Shown here: piece after piece, positions 15,219 to 24,394 of the stretch | Numbering within the stretch: the stretch's first letter is position 1 | How the letters are laid out: the number at the start of each line of letters is the position of its first letter | Source of the DNA: Actinomycetota bacterium | GTDB taxonomy: Bacteria; Actinomycetota; Thermoleophilia; Gaiellales; Gaiellaceae | DNA: 64,000 nucleotides | Assembly: GCA_013816245.1 (NCBI GenBank) | Contig: JACDEU010000005.1 | Coordinates: 1-64,000, forward strand | Direction: 5' to 3' | Program-made: the position numbers and the translations under genes | Notes under the pieces: generated by a model | Databases searched by the model: none | What the model was told of the DNA's origin: nothing | Seen by the model: only the letters and a program-made list of their open reading frames with translations

Positions 15219-18200
15219 GGAGCGGCGTAGAGAAAGGCGAGGAAGTGCACGCCGAGGACGCGCGGGTCGGCCGGCCCGGGAACGGCTGTTGGGCTCACTG
15301 TGAACACGGCACGACATACACCGTCATGCGGTCGAAGCGGCACGGTCATGCTCGCATCGTCATTCGAGCGAAACGTCACGCTCCTCCCCTCCGCACGGAC
15401 AGTCTGCGGACCGCTGATCAGATTCGGGTCGCGCCTCAGCTGCGCTGTCACCCTGCCCCCGGTACATCGCAGGCGCGTGTAGGTCACGCGCTTTCCCGAC
15501 CAGGTGTCGTTTGGATAGAGGCCGCGCACCCGATAGCCGAGGCGCACCGGGCCGTCCGTACGACGGAGAGCCATTCCCTTGCGCTCATCGCGGGCAACGA
15601 TGTCCCCCGCGATGGGCACGGCTTCCCCGGTGAGCACGTACGCATGACGCACCGGTTCGCCGTTTGCGAGCAGGACGCCGTCGCTTCGCTCCGTCACTTT
15701 CGTCTCGGGCAGTCCGCCCATCGACGGCTGTTTCAGGTCGTAGACCGGGCCGATGCTCCGGTTGTAGAACTCGTTCTCCCAGAGCGTGTTCGGGTGGTGC
15801 GTCGGATCCTTGCCCGAGAAGACGAACGCGACGTCGGCGTTCCGGCCCACCGCTGCATCGACCCAGTCCCGGTCGGGCAGAGCGATGCCCTCGTAGAGCG
15901 CTCCGATGGACGCCTTGGGGAAGCCGTGGTCGAAGCGCTCGATGCGCTCGGTCGCGAATGCGAACCAGAGCAGAACAACACCCGGCAGGACGAACGCGTA
16001 GCGCGCCGGCAGGGTCAGGAACAGGATGCCGAGCGCAACCGCGGCGGCGGCGACCACCACCGCGATCGTGTCGAGACCGACGACGGTCTCCTGCAGCCAC
16101 CAGAGCGGCAGCAGCGCGAGCGTGTCCGATTCGGCAGACGCGTCGATCAGCCGCTGATACGGAAGCACCGCTGGAAGCGCAGCGGCCAGGACGGCGGCGA
16201 TCGCGGCCGCGCGCGGCGGACGCGGGAGCCCGCGCTCGATCCACGCGAGCAGCGCGATCAGGAACAGCGGTGCGACGTAGAAGAGATTGCGTTCCTGGAT
16301 CCGAGGCGAGAGCGCCGAGGCGAAGGCTCCGACCTCCAGGAGAAGCCAGCCGATCAGCGGTATCGCGCCGGCGAGAAAGACCCGAAGCGGCCGGTCGAGG
16401 GAGCGGCCGATCACGGCGAGCAGGAGCAGGGCCGCGAAAGGAACGATCCCGAGATAGAGATCGAGCTCCGACACGTGATACAGCACCCACTTCAAGACCT
16501 GACCGGGCCTGTAGGTCGCATGACCGGTCACGCTGTAGCTCCCGAGGATGTCGTACGGCGAATGGCCGCGGGCGAGCTGCACGACGAGGACGGCGACGAC
16601 CGCGGCGAGGAGCGCACCGTAGAGAGCCTTGAAGTCCGTGAGCGTGCGCAGGCGGCGGCGATCGAGCCACGTGAGCAGCAGCGGCGCCGTCGCGACTGCG
16701 GGGATCAGGATGATCGCCTGAGAGCGCGTCAGGAAGGCGAGCAGACAGAGTGCGAGCAGGACGAGCTGCCGCTGGATCGTCGGTCGCTCGAGTGCGAGGA
16801 TGAGCGCAAGCGCGACACAGGCGAAGAGTGGGTAAAAGACCGTCTCCGTCATCAGCGTTCCCGTGTACATCAGCGACGGGACCGCGACTGCGAGGATTGC
16901 CGCGAGCAGCGACGGAATCGGCGCGATCACCCGCCGGGCCAGGAAGTAGACGGGGATCGCCGTCAGAGACATCAGCACAGAGCCGATCGTCTTTGCCGCC
17001 GCGTAGGCGTCGGGAACTGAGGCGAACAGCTTCCACGCGGGAGCGATCAGCAGCGGATAGACGGCGCCGTATGCGCCGTGGTGCACGTCGCGGATCAAGA
17101 AGTGACCCGTATCGGCGAAGCTCTTCGCGAGCTCCGAGTAGATGAGTTCGTCGACCATGATCCACGGCGCGACGACTCTGCGCGACAGGCCGTAACGAAA
17201 GACCGAGGAGACGACGACGAGTGCCGCCAGCCAGGCCCAGATGGGGACGCGCGCGAGGAGATTGACGCCCGGCGAGGGCTGGGGTTCTTGCGCGGGCCGG
17301 CCGTTGCGCGCAAGACCGACCTCGTCCAGCCGGCCGGCGAGCTCCGCGGCGAACGGCGTTCCCGGCTCGATGCCGATCTCTGCCGCGGCCTGTGCGACGT
17401 CCGCGACGACGGCGTCGGCAACCTTCGTTCCCCCTGCGGCGTCCTCGAGTGCGGCCGCGTACTTCTCGGCAACCCTCCCGAGGTCGTGCTCCCGCTCGAC
17501 GTACGAACGCGCGGCGTCGCTCATCGCGAGCTGCGTCGGCTCGCTGGACACGAGCAGCTCGAGTGCCGTCGCAATGGAGGCGATCTCGTTCTGGTCGACC
17601 GGCACCTTGAAGGCGACGTCGTCGGGAAGCTCGGAGAACCAGCCGAGGTCGCTGACGACGAGCGGCCTCCCGAGCGAGAGCGCTCGAATCGCGCTGCCCG
17701 ATGTCTCTCCCATGGTCGGCGAACGCAGCGAGATGCAGGCGTCACATGCAGCCATCAACGACCAGAGGCGGTCCTCCTGGACGTAGCCGATGCGTTCGAC
17801 GCCTTCGGTCACCAACCGTTCGGCGTCGAAGCCGGGCGAGGAGGGGCCGACGAGCAGGAGCTTCGCGTCCGGATGGCGCTCGCGCACCAGTCCGAATGCC
17901 TCGATCAGCTGAGGAATCCGCTTGCTCGCGTTCAGGTGCCCGAAGCACCCGAACAGCGGCCGCACTTCGACGCTCGCCGGCTCGACGTCGACCGGCGGCC
18001 ACGCGGGGTGGTCGACGTGCCAGATCGGCCCGTGGTAGCCGGCCTCACGTGCGCGCTCTTCGACGTAGTGCGAGTGGACGATCAGGCCGGTTGCGTTTGC
18101 CAGCACCTCGCCCGCCAGCGGAAACTCGGCGGGGCTCGTCTCCCATGGCGGAGGCACACGCCCGTCTAGAACACCGTGCGCGAGCAGCCGCCCCGGAATG

Positions 18201-18520
18201 CCCGCGTCGCGTTCCATCGCGGCGAGGTAGCCGTGACCGTCTTTGCGACCGATCGTGAGCCCGGCGACGAGATGATGCAGCACGAAGTCGTGCAAGACGA
18301 CGACGCCCGGCCTCCGTCTGAGCGCGTCGATGATCCACCCGTGCGCCTCTGGATCGTTGCCGACGTGAAACAGCGCAACGTCGGCCGCGACCGGACGAGT
18401 GCGCCCGCGTCTGACGACCTCGATCTCGACGAGGCGGCCGAGTGCGGGCAGGAGCAACGCAGAGTAGTCCGCGATGCCGGACCGTTCCGGCGGTAGCGGT
18501 GAGTAATAGGCGACCTTCAC
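15215..18520 (-). CDS. Bifunctional GT4 / GT-C membrane glycosyltransferase fusion
   Basis: A 1101-residue protein. Residues 1-360 are a GT4 domain (SPLPPERSGIADYS at the start; GHLNASKR at about 194-201 in the donor half; GETSGSAIRALSLG where the second glutamate of the family is replaced). A linker of about 60 residues follows. From about 425 there are some eleven membrane segments, with the first-loop motif VDELIYSELAKSFADTGH (D457, E458) of GT-C enzymes, and the last 200 residues are soluble. The protein could join a cytosolic and an extracytoplasmic sugar addition, or the GT4 part may be a binding module. GTG 18518-18520 is the start (GTGA overlap with the gene before). Confidence 0.85.
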   Translation of the reverse strand: MKVAYYSPLPPERSGIADYSALLLPALGRLVEIEVVRRGRTRPVAADVALFHVGNDPEAHGWIIDALRRRPGVVVLHDFVLHHLVAGLTIGRKDGHGYLAAMERDAGIPGRLLAHGVLDGRVPPPWETSPAEFPLAGEVLANATGLIVHSHYVEERAREAGYHGPIWHVDHPAWPPVDVEPASVEVRPLFGCFGHLNASKRIPQLIEAFGLVRERHPDAKLLLVGPSSPGFDAERLVTEGVERIGYVQEDRLWSLMAACDACISLRSPTMGETSGSAIRALSLGRPLVVSDLGWFSELPDDVAFKVPVDQNEIASIATALELLVSSEPTQLAMSDAARSYVEREHDLGRVAEKYAAALEDAAGGTKVADAVVADVAQAAAEIGIEPGTPFAAELAGRLDEVGLARNGRPAQEPQPSPGVNLLARVPIWAWLAALVVVSSVFRYGLSRRVVAPWIMVDELIYSELAKSFADTGHFLIRDVHHGAYGAVYPLLIAPAWKLFASVPDAYAAAKTIGSVLMSLTAIPVYFLARRVIAPIPSLLAAILAVAVPSLMYTGTLMTETVFYPLFACVALALILALERPTIQRQLVLLALCLLAFLTRSQAIILIPAVATAPLLLTWLDRRRLRTLTDFKALYGALLAAVVAVLVVQLARGHSPYDILGSYSVTGHATYRPGQVLKWVLYHVSELDLYLGIVPFAALLLLAVIGRSLDRPLRVFLAGAIPLIGWLLLEVGAFASALSPRIQERNLFYVAPLFLIALLAWIERGLPRPPRAAAIAAVLAAALPAVLPYQRLIDASAESDTLALLPLWWLQETVVGLDTIAVVVAAAAVALGILFLTLPARYAFVLPGVVLLWFAFATERIERFDHGFPKASIGALYEGIALPDRDWVDAAVGRNADVAFVFSGKDPTHHPNTLWENEFYNRSIGPVYDLKQPSMGGLPETKVTERSDGVLLANGEPVRHAYVLTGEAVPIAGDIVARDERKGMALRRTDGPVRLGYRVRGLYPNDTWSGKRVTYTRLRCTGGRVTAQLRRDPNLISGPQTVRAEGRSVTFRSNDDASMTVPLRPHDGVCRAVFTVSPTAVPGPADPRVLGVHFLAFLYAAP

Positions 18521-19542
18521 GCGAGCAGACGCGCGATCGTCTCGTCCCAGGACACGCGGCTCGCGATCTCCTTGCCGGCCTGCCCCCACGTCTTCGCGTC
18601 ATCCACGTGTTCGCGTAGCCACGAGCACGCCTCGGCAAGCGCGTCGGCCCGCGGTTCGCAGACGATTCCCGTTCTGCGGTCGGAGACGACCTCGAGCGGA
18701 CCTCCCGCATCGGTCGTCGTCACAACCGGCTTCTCGGCGAGGAACGCCTCGTACGGAACCATCCCGAAATCCTCGTCCACCGGCGCGTAGTAGACCGCGA
18801 GACAGCGCGCGTAGAGCGTTGCGAGCTCCGCCTCGTCGATTCGGCCGGTGAAGCGGGCGCGTCCGTCGAGACCGTGCCTGCGCGCCACGTCTTCGAGCCG
18901 CTCGCGATCCGGCCCGTCGCCGACGATCACGCAGCGCAGCGTGGTGTCCGCAGCCAAAGCGTCGAGCAGCAGCTCATGCCTCTTTGCCTGGTCCAACCTT
19001 CCGACCGACAGGACGAAGTCGTCGTAACTCTCCGTCCGGTAGGCGAGCTCCTGCGGCGGGTGCGGCATCACCTCGGCCTCGATCCCGGTCGAGCGCTGCA
19101 GGCGGTCGGCGACGTTCCGAGACGTCGCGAACACCTTTCGCGCTTCGCCGAGGGCGACACCGTCCAGGCGTTGCACGGCGCGGCGCGTCGCACGATCCTC
19201 GGAGCTCTCGCCGAACTGCCCCAGGTCGGTGCGGTCGAGCTCGTACGCCTGGCGGAACTGGTGCAACAGCCAGACGACCTTGTTGGGATGACGGACGGCG
19301 TACGACGGGAACTTGGTCGCGATCACGAGTTCGATCGTGCGACCGTCCGACTCGCTCAGGTCGAGCAGCCGCCAGAGGAACGCCTGAGAGAGCACGCGCT
19401 TACCGGGGTACCACTTGTACGGAATCGTGACCAGGTCCGCCTCGTGACCACGTTCCCGCAACTCGCCGACGAGGTCGTCGGCGAAGATCTCTGCCCCACC
19501 ACGCGCAAACGGCACCTGCGGCGCGCAAACGGCGATTCTCAC
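18517..19542 (-). CDS. GT4 glycosyltransferase, first gene of the seven-gene operon
   Basis: A 341-residue GT-B enzyme. The glycine-rich acceptor loop is VPFARGGAEIFADDL at the N terminus; the donor motif is DEDFGMVPYEAFLAEK near residue 230, with the paired glutamates. The GTG start at 19540-19542 is preceded by a 12-base palindrome and, about 60 bases upstream, by a promoter-like pair of hexamers. All six genes after it overlap by four bases, so the whole run to 10822 is probably one transcript. Confidence 0.9.
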   Translation of the reverse strand: MRIAVCAPQVPFARGGAEIFADDLVGELRERGHEADLVTIPYKWYPGKRVLSQAFLWRLLDLSESDGRTIELVIATKFPSYAVRHPNKVVWLLHQFRQAYELDRTDLGQFGESSEDRATRRAVQRLDGVALGEARKVFATSRNVADRLQRSTGIEAEVMPHPPQELAYRTESYDDFVLSVGRLDQAKRHELLLDALAADTTLRCVIVGDGPDRERLEDVARRHGLDGRARFTGRIDEAELATLYARCLAVYYAPVDEDFGMVPYEAFLAEKPVVTTTDAGGPLEVVSDRRTGIVCEPRADALAEACSWLREHVDDAKTWGQAGKEIASRVSWDETIARLLA

Positions 19543-19548
19543 CGTGCG

Positions 19549-19560
19549 ACCTCTAGAGGT
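19549..19560. promoter_or_regulatory. 12-base palindrome ACCTCTAGAGGT, possible operator
   Basis: A perfect palindrome 7 bases before the start codon of the seven-gene operon, inside its predicted short leader. It could bind a dimeric regulator, or form a weak -10 (TAGAGG) for a leaderless start. Confidence 0.35.
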
Positions 19561-19602
19561 ACACGCGCGTGTTGCCGGGTCCCACCACGCCCGCCCACCG
19601 AC

Positions 19603-19630
19603 ACACTAGGCGCGTATCCGTCATAGGTCA
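19603..19630 (-). promoter_or_regulatory. Possible sigma-70 type promoter for the seven-gene operon
   Basis: On the minus strand TGACCT (19630-19625), a 16-base spacer and TAGTGT (19608-19603) resemble -35 and -10 boxes. Transcription would begin near 19596 with a leader of about 55 bases. The 114-base gap 19543-19656 holds nothing else I can identify. Confidence 0.35.
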
Positions 19631-19656
19631 GTGTCACGACCGCGACAGAGGCGCGT

Positions 19657-20790
19657 CTATGCATCCGCGGCCGTTCGCGCGACGAGGGCGTAGTCGAGGG
19701 GCGCGAAGAGGATCTCGTTCAAACGGCGAACGTTGGCTGCGATCACGGGATCGTCCGGTTCCGTGAGGCGCTCGGCGGGCTCGTTCAGGAAACGGATCTC
19801 GGTGTCGGCGAAGCCTGCCTGACGCGCGAGCAGCTCGAGCGTCTCGGGCACCAGCGGTTGCGCATGCGTCAGGTCGGCGAAGTAGTTGCGGAGCGCGATC
19901 GGCGACAACGGATTGATCGTCTCGGCAATCAGCACGCCGCCGGGCCGCAGCTTCGCGGCCGCGAGGCGTAGCGACTCGGCAAGCGTGGGCCCCGGGAGAT
20001 GCTCGACCACTTGGCCCATGAAGATCCCGCCGAGCGATCCGTCCGCGGTGCGGCCCAGATATTCGAGGAGGTCCGCCTGCTCGACTTCGAGCCCGTCGCC
20101 GCGGGCGTACGCCGCCATGTCCGAGTCGGCGTCGATGCCGCGTGCCTCGACGCCGGCCTCGCGCAGCAGGCCGAGGAGCTCGCCGCGGCCGCAGCCGATG
20201 TCGAGAACGGGCGCCGCGTCGCGCAAATCCTCCACATATCGGCGCTGGCGCTCGCGGATCGAGTCGGTGCTGCCACGCATCCGGCTCTCGAAGGCGAAGT
20301 AATCGGGAATCGCGGCCGCCGCAGGCTGTGCTGCAACGGTGGCGGGCACGGGCGAAGCTCCGCCGCCGAGCGGAGCGCGCCGCTCCAGCCGCTCGAGACG
20401 CTCCTGTAGCTCGCGCACGAGTTGCTCGGCCTGTTCGCGAGCGGCCGACGCAGAATCGGCGCGCTCGGAGAGAGCGTCGACGAGCTTCAGCACCGAGTCG
20501 TTGAACACCCGCTGGTCTGCGGCCAGCGGTTCCACGTACCAGCGCATGAGCTTGCGCAGAAAGCGCTTGACCAAGCCCTTCGGCCCCCCGCCAGCTTGCC
20601 GCTCCGCAGTGACCGGCCAGAAGCGCTCGGCCAGGGCCCGTGTCGAGGCGAATTCCGCCCCGCGCGAGTCCCCCTGGACAGCACCACGTCGAAGCTCCTC
20701 GCGGAGCCGCTCGAACAGGGCGGCGACGTCGATCTCCTCCGGCGAGGAAATACCTGCAGGCGCCGGGTTTTTTGCCTCCGGCCCGGACAT
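19657..20790 (-). CDS. Class I SAM-dependent methyltransferase with N-terminal coiled coil
   Basis: A 377-residue protein. Residues about 105-138 are a charged coiled-coil region (EQLVRELQERLERLERR). The methyltransferase domain follows: YFAFESRMRGS at about 164-174, SAM motif VLDIGCGRGEL at 195-205, GQVVEHL and ETINP. This pattern matches methyltransferases of surface-glycan clusters related to the methylating part of chain-terminating enzymes such as WbdD, so capping of a glycan end is a reasonable guess. The coiled coil might set length or oligomerise. It has its own leaderless-type promoter, 26 bases after the flippase stop. Confidence 0.85.
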   Translation of the reverse strand: MSGPEAKNPAPAGISSPEEIDVAALFERLREELRRGAVQGDSRGAEFASTRALAERFWPVTAERQAGGGPKGLVKRFLRKLMRWYVEPLAADQRVFNDSVLKLVDALSERADSASAAREQAEQLVRELQERLERLERRAPLGGGASPVPATVAAQPAAAAIPDYFAFESRMRGSTDSIRERQRRYVEDLRDAAPVLDIGCGRGELLGLLREAGVEARGIDADSDMAAYARGDGLEVEQADLLEYLGRTADGSLGGIFMGQVVEHLPGPTLAESLRLAAAKLRPGGVLIAETINPLSPIALRNYFADLTHAQPLVPETLELLARQAGFADTEIRFLNEPAERLTEPDDPVIAANVRRLNEILFAPLDYALVARTAADA

Positions 20791-20797
20791 TCAGAGG

Positions 20798-20803
20798 ATT
20801 GTA
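20798..20803 (-). promoter_or_regulatory. Leaderless-type -10 element TACAAT of the methyltransferase gene
   Basis: TACAAT, close to the bacterial consensus, ends 7 bases before the ATG at 20788-20790. It shows that the methyltransferase can be expressed independently of the flippase just upstream. Confidence 0.55.
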
Positions 20804-20816
20804 GGGGGTGAACCTG

Positions 20817-22319
20817 TCAGTGGAGGGCGCGCACGTACTGCCACGCCTGGGCGAGCCCGAGCTGTCGGATCGCCAGCAGGAGCAATGCGTAGAGCGCCAG
20901 GCCCGCCGCAGCAGCTGGCACCGCGCCGAAAACGAGCGAGGCGCCGCCGAAAGCGAGCGCCGTTGCCGCGCCGACGAGCAGCGAGAGCCGGCCGAGCCCG
21001 TTCACGGTCAGCCAGAGCATCCTCGGAGCGAGCGAGGCCATCAGACCGAGCACGACGAGCAGTGTCGTGATCCCGAGCGCCACGGTCACACCGGTCAGGC
21101 CCCAGAGCGAGCGGGCCACGACCGAGATCGGGATATCGATCACGACACCGGCCAGCGCCAGAGGAATGAGCAAGCGAGTCCGGTGCATGACGAAGAGAAG
21201 CGGATACATGATCAGGAACGCCGCGTTCCCGATCATCCACGGCGACAGGAAGACGACGAGCCGTCCGAGCTCGTCGCCAACGTGCCCCGAGAAGGCCTGA
21301 CCGAGCACCGCGGTTACGACCCGGCCGCCGAGGAGCGCGACGAGGCCGGCCGCTGCGCCGACGAACGCGAGCGAGACCCACGCCGAATGGACAACGTGCT
21401 CTGCGGCGCTCTCCGCATCCACACCACGCCGGGTCAGCGGGGCGGCCGAGATCAGCGAGAGCGAGAACGCCGTCGTGCTGACGAACGTCGCGGCGAGCAG
21501 GTAGGCGTAGGAAAGGCTGGTCACATTCCCCTCGCCGGTACCGCCGGCGAACCTGAGCGCGATCACGTAGAGGCCCTGGAGGGCCAGGGGGACCGACGCA
21601 CCGTAGGCAAGGCGCCAAAGCCGGTAGCGGAGCCTGAGTGGCACACCGCGATGCCGCCGCAGGCGATTGCCGCGAAAAAGCAACACCACGAGCGGCAGCC
21701 CGATCGCGATCGCGCCGTTCAGAGCCAGCCCCCACGCGAGCGCGACGAGACCGTGTGAGTCGGCAGCGAGAACGAACAAGACCACGCCGCCGATCCCGCC
21801 GATCGCGAAGCCGAGCGCGGCCGGGACGTAGCTGTCCTTCGCCGCAAGCGCACTGGCGGCCAGGGCGGCGATCAGCTGTGCGAATGCGGCAGGCACCAGC
21901 CACGGGAGCGCCTGGGCGGCCACGTGCGCAGACGACTCCGGCAGCCGTCCGGTGATCAACTCGCCCCAGAAATCCGCGAAGACCGCGGTTATCACCGTGG
22001 CGGGCACCGCAACGGCGAGGAAGGCGACGCCATAAGCGCGAAACTCCGATCCGAGGTTCCCCTCCGCCTCGGCACGCGTGAGGTCCGGGACGACCACCAT
22101 GCGAAAGGCCTGCGCGCCGAGAACCAGGACCAGATAGACGCCGTAGGCCGCCATGAAGCCGTCGGTTTTCTCGTCCCGGCCGAACTTGTGCGCGAGAAAG
22201 GCACCGGCCACCGCGGCGGCCAGGCTCAGAGCCACATATGAGAGACCTGTAAAGGCGCCGCTTCGAACGGCGCTCCGGCCGCGCTCCGGGCTACCCTTGG
22301 GCTGCTCGTCGGCGGGCAC
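20817..22319 (-). CDS. MurJ/Wzx-like lipid-linked glycan flippase
   Basis: A 500-residue membrane protein of the MOP superfamily (MurJ/MVN-like), with about 13-14 hydrophobic segments and the N-terminal KFGRDEKTDGFMAAYG region typical of MurJ relatives. It would flip undecaprenyl-linked oligosaccharides across the membrane. The start is taken as GTG 22317-22319; no promoter hexamer or ribosome site is clear there, and only six bases separate it from the ATG of the divergent dehydratase gene. A second flippase of a different type lies at 41592-42899. Confidence 0.85.
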   Translation of the reverse strand: MPADEQPKGSPERGRSAVRSGAFTGLSYVALSLAAAVAGAFLAHKFGRDEKTDGFMAAYGVYLVLVLGAQAFRMVVVPDLTRAEAEGNLGSEFRAYGVAFLAVAVPATVITAVFADFWGELITGRLPESSAHVAAQALPWLVPAAFAQLIAALAASALAAKDSYVPAALGFAIGGIGGVVLFVLAADSHGLVALAWGLALNGAIAIGLPLVVLLFRGNRLRRHRGVPLRLRYRLWRLAYGASVPLALQGLYVIALRFAGGTGEGNVTSLSYAYLLAATFVSTTAFSLSLISAAPLTRRGVDAESAAEHVVHSAWVSLAFVGAAAGLVALLGGRVVTAVLGQAFSGHVGDELGRLVVFLSPWMIGNAAFLIMYPLLFVMHRTRLLIPLALAGVVIDIPISVVARSLWGLTGVTVALGITTLLVVLGLMASLAPRMLWLTVNGLGRLSLLVGAATALAFGGASLVFGAVPAAAAGLALYALLLLAIRQLGLAQAWQYVRALH

Positions 22320-22325
22320 CGCTGC

Positions 22326-23468
22326 ATGAAAGCAGACAAACACCACTCCACCTGGACGGACGACACCGTCGCTGATCTGCGGCGAGAGTTCGGCGAGTTC
22401 TTCACCGGACGCACGTGCCTCGTCACGGGCGCCGATGGATTCATGGGCTCGCACCTCACCGAGGCGCTCGTCTCGCTCGATGCGAACGTCCACGCCTTTG
22501 TGCGCGCAACCTCCAGCGGTGCGCTGAACAACATCTCGTCGCTGCGCGACCAGCTGAAGATCCACTTCGCCGACCTCACCGACAAGACGTCGGTCGACTA
22601 CCTCGTCAAGGAGCTGCTGGACGCGCCCGACAAGCCCTACGTCTTCCACCTCGGAGCGCAGGCGCACGTCGGTGAGTCATGGCACCGGCCGTACGAGACC
22701 GTGATGGCGAACACGGTCGGAACGCTCAACCTCCTGCAGTCGATCGTCGACTACGGGCTCGAGCTCGAGAAGTTCGACACCGCAGGGACGTCTGAGGAGT
22801 ACGGCAACCCGCGGGAGTCGGTCGCGCATCACCACGACTTCGACGAGGAGGGTGGGCTGATCCTGCACGAGCGGTCGCCGATCAACCCGAAGTCGATCTA
22901 CGCGACATCCAAGGTTGCCGCGGACTTCCTCACGATGAACTACCACGACGCCTTCGGCCTGCCGGGAGTCGTGACGAGGATGTTCAACAACTACGGGCCG
23001 CGCCAGAACCCGCGCTACGTGACCGGGACGATCATCACGCAGGCTCTGACGCGCGAGACAGTCGAGCTCGGGCAGCTCGATCCGCTGCGCGACTTCTGCT
23101 TCTGCACGGACGGCGTCCGCGGACATCTCACCGTGGCGGCACGCGGGACCCCCGGCGACGTCTACGTCTACGGGCAGGGCAACAACATCTCGATGCGCGA
23201 CTGGGCCCACATGATCCTGCGGGTCGGGCGCGACCAGGGGCACTGGGGCGAGCGAGAGATCGTCTCGACGGCCGACCGCTTCCGTCCGGGCGCCAGCGAG
23301 GTGATGGCGCTGCGCGTCGGCTATGAGAAGCTGAACCGCGAAACCGGCTGGGAGCCGCACGTATCGTGGGAGGACGGTGTCGCGCAGACGATCGCGTGGT
23401 ATGCCGAGAACCGCCCGCGCTGGATCGGCCGCGTCGACTGGCACGCGCAAACCAGAGCCCCGGCGTGA
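22326..23468 (+). CDS. SDR-family nucleotide-sugar dehydratase, GDP-mannose 4,6-dehydratase-like
   Basis: A 380-residue extended SDR enzyme. NAD-binding [10 protein letters not shown] is at 34-43, the catalytic TSEEYG at 155-160 and YATSK (Tyr192, Lys196) follows. The TSE triplet is the form found in 4,6-dehydratases, where Glu does the dehydration. The next gene encodes a GDP-L-fucose synthase, which uses the product of GDP-mannose 4,6-dehydratase, so that activity fits best, although the N terminus (about 28 extra residues) and insertions differ from classical Gmd. A GDP- or dTDP-hexose dehydratase of other specificity is possible. Confidence 0.75.
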   Translation: MKADKHHSTWTDDTVADLRREFGEFFTGRTCLVTGADGFMGSHLTEALVSLDANVHAFVRATSSGALNNISSLRDQLKIHFADLTDKTSVDYLVKELLDAPDKPYVFHLGAQAHVGESWHRPYETVMANTVGTLNLLQSIVDYGLELEKFDTAGTSEEYGNPRESVAHHHDFDEEGGLILHERSPINPKSIYATSKVAADFLTMNYHDAFGLPGVVTRMFNNYGPRQNPRYVTGTIITQALTRETVELGQLDPLRDFCFCTDGVRGHLTVAARGTPGDVYVYGQGNNISMRDWAHMILRVGRDQGHWGEREIVSTADRFRPGASEVMALRVGYEKLNRETGWEPHVSWEDGVAQTIAWYAENRPRWIGRVDWHAQTRAPA

Positions 23469-24394
23469 AGACGCTCGTAACGGGGGGCGGCGGCTTCCTC
23501 GGCTCGCATCTCGTCGCGCGCCTCGAGACCGACGGCCACGACGTCGCCGCCGCCCGGCGAGCCGATTACGACTTGACGCACTGGGACGACGCGGAGCGTC
23601 TCTTCCGCGAGACGCAGCCGGAGCGAGTGTTCCACCTCGCGGGTGAGGTGGGCGGCATCGGCGCGAACCGGGTCAACCCGGGACGCTTCTGGTACGCAAA
23701 CCTGATGATGGGAGCACACATCCTCGAGCTCTCTCGCGAGCACAGCATCGACAAGCTCGTCATCGCCGGCACAGTCTGCGCGTATCCGAAGTTCGCACCC
23801 GTGCCCTTCCGCGAGGCGGACCTGTGGGACGGCTATCCCGAAGAGACGAACGCGCCCTACGGAGTTGCGAAGAAGTCGATCCTCGTCGGCGCGCAGGCTT
23901 ATCGCGAGCAGTACGGTCTGGACTCGATCTTCCTGCTGCCGGCGAACCTCTACGGGCCGCGTGACAACTTCGATCTCGAGACGTCGCACGTCATTCCGGG
24001 GCTGATCCGGAAGATGCTCGACAACGCGGAGCGGGTCACGCTCTGGGGCGACGGGTCTCCGACGCGTGAGTTCCTCTACGTCGACGACTGCGTCGAAGGG
24101 CTCGTACTGGCCGCCGAACGCTATGACGGCGCAGATGCGGTCAACCTCGGCACCGGTGCAGAGATCTCGATTCGGGATCTAGCGGAGCTGATCGCGGAGC
24201 TCACGGGGTTCGACGGCGAGATCGAGTGGGACAGCTCGATGCCGAACGGCCAGCCGCGTCGCAGCCTCGACGCGAGCCGCGCCCGGGAGCTCTTCGGCTT
24301 CGAGGCGCGCACGCCACTGCGTGAAGGCCTCGAGCGAACGATCGCGTGGTATCGCGAGCACGCAGGCGCGATCGCCACAGCTACTCCTTCGTGA
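23465..24394 (+). CDS. fcl: GDP-L-fucose synthase
   Basis: A 309-residue SDR epimerase/reductase that turns GDP-4-keto-6-deoxymannose into GDP-L-fucose. NAD(P)-binding [10 protein letters not shown] is at the start, the family hallmark [10 protein letters not shown] follows, and the catalytic YGVAK comes after VCAYP. The start GTG 23465-23467 overlaps the preceding stop (GTGA), so both pathway steps are translated together. The longer in-frame start lies in the dehydratase gene. The donor formed would serve a fucosyltransferase somewhere in the island. Confidence 0.88.
   Translation: MKTLVTGGGGFLGSHLVARLETDGHDVAAARRADYDLTHWDDAERLFRETQPERVFHLAGEVGGIGANRVNPGRFWYANLMMGAHILELSREHSIDKLVIAGTVCAYPKFAPVPFREADLWDGYPEETNAPYGVAKKSILVGAQAYREQYGLDSIFLLPANLYGPRDNFDLETSHVIPGLIRKMLDNAERVTLWGDGSPTREFLYVDDCVEGLVLAAERYDGADAVNLGTGAEISIRDLAELIAELTGFDGEIEWDSSMPNGQPRRSLDASRARELFGFEARTPLREGLERTIAWYREHAGAIATATPS

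Noticed and set aside
15245-17020. A 591-codon plus-strand frame opposite the GT4/GT-C fusion
   Set aside because: It is antisense to a membrane region whose GC pattern produces Arg/Glu/Gln-rich shadows; no start signal or domain.
20763-20776. A possible A-AAA-AAC slippery heptamer near the start of the methyltransferase gene
   Set aside because: It lies only a few codons from the start, there is no evident downstream stem, and the zero frame already gives a complete protein.
22286-22326. TACCCT at 22292-22297 as promoter of the dehydratase gene
   Set aside because: It is 28 bases from the ATG, no in-frame start lies at the leaderless distance, and no convincing ribosome site follows. It may work as an ordinary promoter but I cannot support it.
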